Shown here in pieces: positions 47,897 through 54,947 of a stretch of DNA of 64,000 nucleotides. Below the pieces are notes generated by a model that was given only the letters and a program-made list of their open reading frames with translations, ran no database searches and had not been told where the DNA came from. The position numbers were made by a program, and so were the translations under genes. The first letter of the stretch is position 1. Each line of letters opens with the position of its first letter. This stretch comes from Methylobacterium terrae (GTDB lineage Bacteria; Pseudomonadota; Alphaproteobacteria; Rhizobiales; Beijerinckiaceae), in assembly GCF_003173755.1 (NCBI RefSeq), contig NZ_CP029553.1, positions 521,001 to 585,000 of the forward strand, in the 5' to 3' direction.

Positions 47897-48139
47897 ATGA
47901 GCGCGCAGACCCCAACCGACCCGACGATCCAGGCCCGCCGGCGCGAGATCGTCGCCGAGCACCTGCTGTTTGCCACCATCCAGTTCGTCGCCGGGCGGCA
48001 TCCGGAACTGCTCGACGCCCTCGAGGCCAGCGTCGACCACCTCGGTGACCCGGCCGGTGACGCGACCCGGGACGACGAAGCGGTGCGCGCGATCGCCCGC
48101 CGGTTCGTCGCGAGCCTGCGCGCCGAAGCGCGGTCGTGA
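47897..48139 (+). CDS. Small hypothetical protein upstream of DHH phosphoesterase
   Basis: This 80-residue acidic protein is mostly helical (ARRREIVAEHLLFATIQFVA, then RHPELLDALEASVDHLGDPA). No domain is recognised. Its stop overlaps the start of the DHH gene by 4 nt (GTGA), so it is translated with it and may be functionally linked. Alternative in-frame starts upstream to 47729 lack support. Confidence 0.6.
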   Translation: MSAQTPTDPTIQARRREIVAEHLLFATIQFVAGRHPELLDALEASVDHLGDPAGDATRDDEAVRAIARRFVASLRAEARS

Positions 48140-49206
48140 CCTCCGACGCCCCTCCCGGCCTCCGCGAGACCCTGGCGCGGTTCGGACCGGGCACGCCCGT
48201 GATCCTGTGCCACGACGATGCCGACGGGCTGTCGGCCGGCGCGATCCTCGCCCGCGCCTTCGCGGGCACGTCGCACGGCCCGGCGCGGGTGCGGGTGATC
48301 GGCCGGGGCGAGGGCGCCTGGTCCGACGCGATCCGGGCCGAGCTCGCCGCCGGACCTCCCGTGGCGGGCCTCGTCGTCGCCGATCTCGGGGTGCAGGCCG
48401 AGCCGATCCTGCCCGGGCTGCCGACCCTTCTCGTCGATCACCACGTCCCCCGCGGCCGGCCCGCGCCCGAGGTCGCCACGGTGATCTCCGGCGCCGACGA
48501 GGCGCCGATCCCGACCTCGAGCCTCCTGGCGCATCGCTGCGCCGCCGCCCTCCTCGGCGAGGCGGGCGCCGATGCGCTCGTCTGGCTCGCGGCGCTCGGG
48601 GCGGTCGGCGATCTCGGCGAGCGCGGGGCCGCGGCGCAGTTCCCCGACGCGATGACGCGCGCGCGGCGATTCGGTACCCTGAAGGCGCTGCGCGAGGCCG
48701 TGAGCCTCGTCAACGCCCCGCGCCGCGCCAGCCGCGGCGATGCCGCGCCGGCCCTGCGCCTGCTCCTGCGCGCCGACGGCCCGGACGCGGTCCTGTCCGA
48801 CGCCTCGCCCGACGGCGAGGCGCTGCGCTCCGCCCGCGCCGAGGTGGCGACGGCGCTCGACGCCGCCCGAAAGGGGCCCCCGCTCTTCTCCGGTCCGGTC
48901 GCGCTGATCCGCTGCGACTCGCCCTGCCAGATCCACCCCCTCGTTGCCCAGTCCTGGACCCACCGCCTGCGCCGGCAGGTGGTGATCGGCGCCAATGCGG
49001 GCTTTCGCGAGGGCTTCGTCCACTTCGCCGTCCGCAGCGCCGCCGTGCCGGACCTGATCGCCTTCCTCGGGGAACGCGCCCCGCCGCTCGGCCCCGACGA
49101 CCAGTTCGCGCAAGGCCACCGGCGCGCGACGGGCGGGCAGGTGACGCGCGAGACCTGGAACCGCTTCGCCGCCGGGCTCGGCTTCGGGCCCGAGGCAGCT
49201 TTGTGA
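48136..49206 (+). CDS. DHH family phosphoesterase
   Basis: This 356-residue protein has the DHH metal motifs CHDDADGLSAGA, VVADLGVQ and LLVDHHVPRG. It belongs to the RecJ-like superfamily, which hydrolyses nucleic acids, cyclic dinucleotides or nanoRNA. The C-terminal half lacks a clear DHHA1 GGGH motif: the closest block is IGANAGFREGFVHFAVRS. So a nuclease or phosphodiesterase role is plausible and the exact substrate is open. GTG 48136 overlaps the small upstream gene. Confidence 0.82.
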   Translation: MTSDAPPGLRETLARFGPGTPVILCHDDADGLSAGAILARAFAGTSHGPARVRVIGRGEGAWSDAIRAELAAGPPVAGLVVADLGVQAEPILPGLPTLLVDHHVPRGRPAPEVATVISGADEAPIPTSSLLAHRCAAALLGEAGADALVWLAALGAVGDLGERGAAAQFPDAMTRARRFGTLKALREAVSLVNAPRRASRGDAAPALRLLLRADGPDAVLSDASPDGEALRSARAEVATALDAARKGPPLFSGPVALIRCDSPCQIHPLVAQSWTHRLRRQVVIGANAGFREGFVHFAVRSAAVPDLIAFLGERAPPLGPDDQFAQGHRRATGGQVTRETWNRFAAGLGFGPEAAL

Positions 49207-49213
49207 GACCGCC

Positions 49214-49243
49214 GCGCCTTCGAACGGATCCGTTCGGAGGCGC
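49214..49243. terminator. 30-bp palindrome centred on GGATCC
   Basis: GCGCCTTCGAACGGA at 49214-49228 pairs with 49229-49243 over 15 positions with one T-G wobble. It lies 8 nt after the DHH stop. The core CGAACGGATCCGTTCG recurs, one base different, at 46313-46326. The rest of 49244-49440 shows a CGGGTTG/CAACCCG hairpin (49336-49352) and no gene. Confidence 0.65.
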
Positions 49244-49440
49244 TGGCTTAAGCCGAACGGGCGTCGGCGCCGATGCGCCGGACGCCTTGGCATCGACACG
49301 GAGATACCAAGGCGCGAGGGTATGAGACCGGCATTCGGGTTGCTGCAACCCGGACGCGCAACCACCGGGCCGACCAACCGTTCTGCCCGGACGCGCAGCG
49401 CCGCGGATGGCGCCGCCGGACCGGATCGATCGCCGCGCCC

Positions 49441-49947
49441 ATGCCGTCCTTCGTCGTCCAGAAGCACGCCGCCCGCCGGCTCCACTACGACTTCCGGCTC
49501 GAGGTCGGCGGCGTGCTGAAGAGCTGGGCTCTGCCCCGCGGCCCGAGCCTGATCGCCGGCGAGAGGCGGCTCGCCATCGAGGTCGAGGACCACCGCCTGG
49601 ACTACGGCGGCTTCGAGGGCGTGATCCCGTCGGGATCCTACGGCGCGGGCGCCGTGCTCCTGTGGGACCGCGGCACCTGGGAGCCGGACGGAGACCCGGT
49701 CGCGGGTCTCGCCTCGGGGTCGCTCCGCTTCCGCCTCCACGGCGCGAAGCTGACCGGCGGCTGGCGCCTCGCGCGCATGCCGCCCCGCGGCCGGCAGATA
49801 TCCTGGCTCCTCGTCAAGGCGGCCGATGCGGCGGCCCGCCCGCGCGGCGCACCCGACATCCTGGAGGAATGCCCGCTCTCCGTCGCCTCCGGCCGCTCGA
49901 TCGAGGCGCTGTCGGCGGACACGCCCGGGTCAGGGGGCGCCCCGTGA
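49441..49947 (+). CDS. Stand-alone LigD 3'-phosphoesterase domain protein
   Basis: This 168-residue protein is a complete LigD phosphoesterase (PE) domain: FVVQKHAARRLHYDFRLEVG, VLKSWALPRGPSL, VEDHRLDYGGFEGVIPSGSY and WDRGTWEPDG. The active-site His and Asp of KHAARRLHYD and the His of VEDH are kept. The PE domain trims 3'-phosphate/ribonucleotide ends in bacterial non-homologous end joining. No ligase, polymerase or Ku gene lies within the window, so it acts alone or with partners elsewhere. Confidence 0.88.
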   Translation: MPSFVVQKHAARRLHYDFRLEVGGVLKSWALPRGPSLIAGERRLAIEVEDHRLDYGGFEGVIPSGSYGAGAVLLWDRGTWEPDGDPVAGLASGSLRFRLHGAKLTGGWRLARMPPRGRQISWLLVKAADAAARPRGAPDILEECPLSVASGRSIEALSADTPGSGGAP

Positions 49948-50119
49948 GGACGAGCGTCGCGAGGGGCGCTCAGGATCGCGTGACGCGGCCCGGTCCCGCG
50001 CGGCCTCGGTCCCGGTCGACGGCCGGACCTCGCCGGGCAGGGCTGGCGCTCGGGACCGCGATCGGCCATGCCTCGAACGACCCAAGCGACGGTCACCTTG
50101 GACGATCAGGAGCACGCCC

Positions 50120-50752
50120 ATGCCGCTGACGATCTCCGTGTTCTCCGACGTGATCTGCCCGTGGTGCTACGTCGGCAAGCGCCGGCTCGAACGCGCCCTG
50201 GACCAGCTCGGCCTGCGCGAGAGCACCGCGATCGCGTGGCTGCCCTTCGAGCTGAACCCCGGCATGCCGGCCGACGGCATGGAGCGCGCGCTCTACCGGG
50301 CCCGCAAGTTCGGGCCCGGGCGCGCCGCAGAGCTCGACGCGCAGATGGCCGAGCTCGGGCGGCAGGAAGGCATCGGCTTCGCCTTCGAGACGATGACGCG
50401 CACCCCGAGCACGCGGCGCGCCCACATGCTGATCGCGGCGGCGGGGCAGCGGGGACGGGCCGATCCGGTCGTGGACGCCCTGTTCCGCGCCTATTTCGAG
50501 GAGGGCCGGGACCTCGGCGATCCCGAAATCCTGCGCCAGGTCGGCATCGCGGCCGGGCTCGAGCGCGACGTCGTCGACGATGCGCTCGGCAACGCGCAGT
50601 TGCGGGCTCTCGTCGAGTCCCTGGAGCAGCAGGCCGCCGGCATGCAGGTCACGGGCGTGCCGTTCTTCATCGTCGACCGCGCGTGGGCGGTCTCCGGCGC
50701 GCAACCGACCGAGCAGTGGGTGGGGCTGCTTCAAGAACGGCGCGCCGAATGA
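50120..50752 (+). CDS. DsbA family oxidoreductase (FrnE-like)
   Basis: This 210-residue cytoplasmic protein starts MPLTISVFSDVICPWCYVGK, with the redox CPWC motif, and carries VTGVPFFIVD with the cis-Pro loop of thioredoxin folds. It has no signal peptide. It is of the FrnE/HCCA isomerase-like branch, a disulphide oxidoreductase probably active in stress response. AGGAG precedes ATG 50120. It is convergent with the Rhs gene. Confidence 0.87.
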   Translation: MPLTISVFSDVICPWCYVGKRRLERALDQLGLRESTAIAWLPFELNPGMPADGMERALYRARKFGPGRAAELDAQMAELGRQEGIGFAFETMTRTPSTRRAHMLIAAAGQRGRADPVVDALFRAYFEEGRDLGDPEILRQVGIAAGLERDVVDDALGNAQLRALVESLEQQAAGMQVTGVPFFIVDRAWAVSGAQPTEQWVGLLQERRAE

Positions 50753-50796
50753 CGGGAGACGGCGTGGCGGCCCGGACGTCGCCCCCGGGATGCTGC

Positions 50797-53295
50797 TCAT
50801 GCGACCTGTCCCCTGAAGAATGGGAGGGCGATCATGGTCGGCGAGGACCCGGAACGCGATCGTCGCTCAGAATGGAACCGTCCGGCACAGGATCCGGCCG
50901 TCCTCGCGCAGGCCATCCAGTGCGGCCGGGAGATCCTCACGGCCCTTCGACCGAACCGCTCCGGGTTCTTCGGAGACTGTTTGTCTTGGGTCAGGCGGCC
51001 AGGGCTTGGTCGCCGACGTGGGCATGATAGCGCCCCCGGCGCGAAGGCCTCCTGGCGCAGCAGCAGCCCGGCCCGGTCGTAGGCGTAGGCGATCCGCGCC
51101 CCGTCGGGATGGCGCGTCTCGCTCACCCGGTCGGCCCGGTCGTAGGCGTAGGCCAGGGTCATCCCGTCGAAGTCGGTCTCCTCGATCACCCGCCCGGCGG
51201 CGTCGCGCGCGAAGCTCCAGTGCCGGCCGAGCTGGTTCTCGACCCGCACCAGGCGCTCTTCCGCGTCGTAGGAAAAGCGCAAGGATCCGCCCTTGGGATC
51301 CTCGATCGCCTCCAGCAGGTCGAACGGGCCGTAGCGGTAGACGGTGCGCCGGCCCTCGCCATCGGTGACGGCGAGGGTGGCCTGGCGAGGCTCGGCCTCG
51401 CGCCGGACGGTGACGCCGTCGGGGCGGGTCAGCGCCGTGGGGGTCCAGAAGTCGGCGCCGGGCTGCGCGTCGTAGGCGAAGCGGGTGACGTGGCCGAGGG
51501 GATCGGTGCGGGCGACGAGCCGGCCGAAGGCGTCGCGGTCGAACAGGGTGGTGCCGCCGCGATAGTCGACGAGGCGCAAGAGGTTGTTGTGCGCGTCGTA
51601 GTCGCGCCGCTCGATCAGGCCGTCGTGGCGCATGATCGCGGTGGCCAGGCCGGCCGCGTCGGTGACGTAGTCGGTGCGGATGCCGAGCGGATCGACCGCC
51701 GAGACGAGGTTGCCGCGCCCGTCATAGGTCCAAGTCCAGGTCTGGCCGGCGGGGTCGATCAGGCGTTCGAGGCGGCCGTCCTCGTCGTGCTGGTAGGCGG
51801 TGCGACGGCCCTCCGGATCGGTCACAGCGCTCAGGGTGCCGAAGGCGTCGTAGTCGTAAGCCGTGCGGTGGCCCTTAGCGTCGGTCTCGGCCACCACGGC
51901 GCCGAACGCGTCCCGCTCGTAGGTGCGGGTCTGACCGAGCCCGTCGGTGTGCGCGACGAAGTTCCCGTCCGCGTCGAACACGGTGCGGGCCGCGCCGGTG
52001 AGGCGCGCATAGGCCAGCGTCGTCGCCCGGGCCTCGGGCTCGTAGGCGAGGGTGTGGTCGAACGCACCGCCCGGGGTGGTGACGGCGATCACGCGGTCCT
52101 GTCCGTCATAGGCGTAGGCGACCCGGGTCGCGACGCCGCCGTCGTAGGCGGCGAATCGGCCTGCCGCGTCGTAGGCGTAGCGGAACGAGCGGGCGTAGGT
52201 GTTGCGAACCTCGACCAGGTTGCCGTGCGCGTCGTAGGCGTAGCGGCTGATCGGCCGGGTCTCGCCCCCGGGCGCGCGCAGGGTCACGCCGGTGCGCCGC
52301 CCGGCCTCGTCGTTCTCGAACAGCAGCGCGAACCCGTCCGACCGGTCGAGACGATGGAGCAGGCCGGTCTCGTCGCGCACGAGGCGCGCGGCATTGTCGT
52401 TGAGGTCGCGGATCTCGGCGAGGCGCCACACACCGTCCGGATAACGGCGGAAGAGGCGGGTCACGCCGTGCTCGCGCGCCGTGAAGGTCGCGTCCGGGCC
52501 GGCCGCGAGGGTGATCGCGGGATGGTGGGTGTTGACGCTGACCTCGCCGATGGTGGGTGCGGGGCGGGCATAGTCGGCGGTGACGCCGGACGCCATGACG
52601 AAGAGCAGGCTGCCGTCCGGCTGCGCCGACAGGGTCTCGTCGAAGCTGCCGATGCGGTTGCGCCCGAGCGGCCCGTCGTGGTCGAGGTCCGAGGCGTAAG
52701 CGCGCGACAGGTCGAGCGGAAGGGCGCCGTGCAGCAGGAAATCGACGTCGAAGGTGACCTTGGTCCCGTCGCTCAGCACCACCGGGCGGCGGCTGCACGC
52801 CTTGCACGCCTTCCGGCCCCGTCCGAGCCGCCGCAGGATCCGCTCGCCGCCCTTCAGGAGCCGCGCCCCGCGCTCGTAGGGCAGGTTCTCGGCCAAGACC
52901 TCGCCGCCGGTCTGCGCGGTCGGCCGGTCCTCGGCATCGACCTGATTGACGGCCTCGTTCACCTCCTGGTTGAAGCGGTACCGCTCCGCGATGGAGTCGC
53001 CCTCGCCCTTGCCGAGGAGGGCGTCAGCTCCGGCGGATAACTTGTCGGCATAGCCGAAGGTGGCGGTGTTCGCGGCACTGCGCATGAAGGCGTCGGCGTG
53101 GCCGAGCCACCCCATGCCGGTCCGGTTCTTGCGCACCTCGCTCAGGATGCGCTCGCGCCTCTGCTCGTTCGTCTCGGACGGCGCCGACGGCGCGGCCGAG
53201 GCGCCGACGACCATTCTGCCGCCGGCATTGGCGGGCTGGGTGGACTCGTTCGGCTGGCCGCCCTCGCGGCCGCGGGTGGTGTTCGGGCCGCTCAC
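50797..53295 (-). CDS. Rhs-family protein, truncated: toxin tip missing
   Basis: This 832-residue frame has an N-terminal leader rich in Ser/Pro, a helical region (AANTATFGYADKLSAGADAL), a DUF6531-like segment (VDFLLHGALPLDLSRAYASD) and YD repeats from about residue 190 to 745 (YAYDAHGNLVEV, YDAFGTLSAVTDPEGRRTAY and many others). A full Rhs core is usually longer, ends with a PxxxxDPxG-type block and is followed by a variable toxin domain. Here the repeats stop at RQEAFAPGA (nt ~51031) and the remaining 77 residues are Arg/Ser-rich and unrelated, so the core end and toxin have been lost. It is last in a vgrG-DUF2169-DUF4150 operon. A functional shortened effector cannot be excluded. Confidence 0.85.
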   Translation of the reverse strand: MSGPNTTRGREGGQPNESTQPANAGGRMVVGASAAPSAPSETNEQRRERILSEVRKNRTGMGWLGHADAFMRSAANTATFGYADKLSAGADALLGKGEGDSIAERYRFNQEVNEAVNQVDAEDRPTAQTGGEVLAENLPYERGARLLKGGERILRRLGRGRKACKACSRRPVVLSDGTKVTFDVDFLLHGALPLDLSRAYASDLDHDGPLGRNRIGSFDETLSAQPDGSLLFVMASGVTADYARPAPTIGEVSVNTHHPAITLAAGPDATFTAREHGVTRLFRRYPDGVWRLAEIRDLNDNAARLVRDETGLLHRLDRSDGFALLFENDEAGRRTGVTLRAPGGETRPISRYAYDAHGNLVEVRNTYARSFRYAYDAAGRFAAYDGGVATRVAYAYDGQDRVIAVTTPGGAFDHTLAYEPEARATTLAYARLTGAARTVFDADGNFVAHTDGLGQTRTYERDAFGAVVAETDAKGHRTAYDYDAFGTLSAVTDPEGRRTAYQHDEDGRLERLIDPAGQTWTWTYDGRGNLVSAVDPLGIRTDYVTDAAGLATAIMRHDGLIERRDYDAHNNLLRLVDYRGGTTLFDRDAFGRLVARTDPLGHVTRFAYDAQPGADFWTPTALTRPDGVTVRREAEPRQATLAVTDGEGRRTVYRYGPFDLLEAIEDPKGGSLRFSYDAEERLVRVENQLGRHWSFARDAAGRVIEETDFDGMTLAYAYDRADRVSETRHPDGARIAYAYDRAGLLLRQEAFAPGALSCPRRRPSPGRLTQDKQSPKNPERFGRRAVRISRPHWMACARTAGSCAGRFHSERRSRSGSSPTMIALPFFRGQVA
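50867..51025 (-). other. Possible 52-residue remnant reading frame downstream of the Rhs core
   Basis: In another frame than Rhs, an ATG at 51025 leads to a stop at 50867; the C-terminal DLPAALDGLREDGRILCRTV looks protein-like. It may be a leftover of the lost toxin/immunity end or of another gene. No family is recognised. Confidence 0.25.
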
Positions 53296-53346
53296 GCGTC
53301 TGTCTCTGCGAGCGCTGTTGGACGCGGACGATGGAACGCCATCGGC

Positions 53347-53790
53347 TTACGCCCCCGCATCCGAGCCAGGCTTCGAGACCCAGGCCGACGGGATCTCGAC
53401 GGAGCGCATCGTGCGCTGCGGCTCGGTCGGGCCGAGGTCGGGATGGTTGATCCAGCACGGGTCTCCGTCCCGCACCACCGCATGGCCGTGCGAGAACACG
53501 GTCGAACTCGCCGTCCTGACGTGCGAGTACTTCTTGTAACCCGGCACCACGACACCCTTGCCGGTCCCCGGCTCGTGGCCGGTGATGCGCACGGCGCGCG
53601 TGTTGAGCTGGAAGTCCTTGAGCGCGTTGTTGCGTACGTCCGGGGAGACGCGTTCCGACCCGTCGAGATCGACGACACAGGAATAGGCCACCGGCACCAT
53701 GCCGCCGCCCATCGGCGTCCAGCACACGTCCGGGCCGGTCGTGACCATCAGGTTGCTGCCCTCGCGGCGGCCGGAAACCGGCTTGCTCAT
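53347..53790 (-). CDS. PAAR-like DUF4150 protein
   Basis: This 147-residue protein matches the DUF4150/PAAR-like family: VWSTPMGGG-type block VCWTPMGGGMVPVAY, then VRITGHEPGTGKGVV and SSTVFSHGHAVVRDGDPCW. These proteins cap the VgrG spike and link effectors to the type VI tube. It lies between the DUF2169 adaptor (1-nt spacing) and Rhs (51 nt). Confidence 0.85.
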   Translation of the reverse strand: MSKPVSGRREGSNLMVTTGPDVCWTPMGGGMVPVAYSCVVDLDGSERVSPDVRNNALKDFQLNTRAVRITGHEPGTGKGVVVPGYKKYSHVRTASSTVFSHGHAVVRDGDPCWINHPDLGPTEPQRTMRSVEIPSAWVSKPGSDAGA

Positions 53791-53791
53791 C

Positions 53792-54937
53792 TCAGCTCCT
53801 CTTCTCCGTTTCGGTCGACGGCGGCGCCATGAGTTCCGCGAGGTCGGCGAGCAGGAAGGTCAAGCCTTCGACCTCCCGATGATCGAAGATCGTCCGCCAG
53901 CTCAGGTGCGCGCGGTGCCGACGAGGATCAGGGTCGGCGACATCGAGGTAGAGGGTGTCGAGTTCGATCGGCGCCGCGTGTGCCCGTCCTCCGGCCCGCG
54001 TGACCTCGAGGACGATCGCGTGACCCGGCAGCCGGATCACCCGCTCCCCGTCCTCTCCGCCGAACCCGAACAACCGTACGGTCTCGTCCCCGATCAGCAG
54101 GTCGGGATAGACGAGGTCCGGATGCGCGCTGTTGTGGTAGGCGAAGTCGTAGTCGGCCGGCCAGTTCGGCCAGACATGCGCCCGCCAGTGCGCGTCGTAG
54201 GTGCCCCCGAGCGGCCGGCGCGGCAGCCAGGCCGGCGGGATCGGCCCGAACCCGGCCGGGGCATAAAGGTGGTGCGGCTCCCGGATCGGCGCGTCCGCCG
54301 CCTCGATCCGCGGCGCGGACACGGGCGCTTCGATCGGCGTCAGCGCGGGGTCGATCCAGCCGCAGCCGAGCGGGTTGCGCTCGTCGGCCTCCAGAAAGGC
54401 TTCGTCCGACCCCTCCTGCGGGCGCGCCAGCAGCCCGCCAGAGGCGAGCTCGTAGCGGATCGGCACCTCGCTCGCCGGCTCCGGCTCGCTCAAGCGCCAG
54501 CCGCCGAACACCCGCCGCCGCTCGGCCGCGCTCATCGTGGCGCGTGCCCGCTCCGACACGCCCCAGACCGGCTCCCACACCCGCGGGCCGGTCACCCGCA
54601 GGCGGCGCTCCAGCACGTGCTCGCCCTCGACCCGCACGCCGCAGGTCCAGGACGGCCGGGCGAGGCCGCCGGGCACGCGCGCCACCGCGTTCAGGATGAC
54701 GTCGGCCCGCGGCTTCTTCGGCACGATGTCGGAGGGCACGCGCAGGGACGAGGTGTTGAGGGCGCCGTGATAGGTGTCGGTGAGCACCAGCGGCTCCTGC
54801 TCGTCGGCGACGACGAGGCGGCCGTCCGCGGTGATGTCGTAGGTGCCCTTGACCAGAAGCACCCCGAACTCCCGGCCCTCGTTGTCGGTGTTGAAGAAGC
54901 GCAGGTTCGGGAACGGGCTGAGGTTCAGCATCTCCAT
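53792..54937 (-). CDS. DUF2169 domain protein, T6SS effector adaptor
   Basis: This 381-residue cytoplasmic protein starts PFPNLRFFNTDNEGREFGVL and contains the DUF2169 blocks VLLVKGTYDI and AFPNWPADYDFAYHNSAHPD-like (seen as WPNWPADYDFAYHNSAHPD). DUF2169 proteins act as chaperone-adaptors that load PAAR/Rhs-type effectors on VgrG. ATG 54937 lies 10 nt after the vgrG stop and was preferred over an upstream frame. The operon order vgrG-DUF2169-DUF4150-effector is standard for this cargo class. Confidence 0.86.
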   Translation of the reverse strand: MEMLNLSPFPNLRFFNTDNEGREFGVLLVKGTYDITADGRLVVADEQEPLVLTDTYHGALNTSSLRVPSDIVPKKPRADVILNAVARVPGGLARPSWTCGVRVEGEHVLERRLRVTGPRVWEPVWGVSERARATMSAAERRRVFGGWRLSEPEPASEVPIRYELASGGLLARPQEGSDEAFLEADERNPLGCGWIDPALTPIEAPVSAPRIEAADAPIREPHHLYAPAGFGPIPPAWLPRRPLGGTYDAHWRAHVWPNWPADYDFAYHNSAHPDLVYPDLLIGDETVRLFGFGGEDGERVIRLPGHAIVLEVTRAGGRAHAAPIELDTLYLDVADPDPRRHRAHLSWRTIFDHREVEGLTFLLADLAELMAPPSTETEKRS

Positions 54938-54947
54938 CGTCCGGCCC

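Noticed and set aside
50834..51082. + strand frame of 82 codons with GGGAGG upstream, opposite the Rhs end
   Set aside because: Its second half is antisense to Rhs YD-repeat DNA and no domain is visible; the ribosome-site match may be chance.
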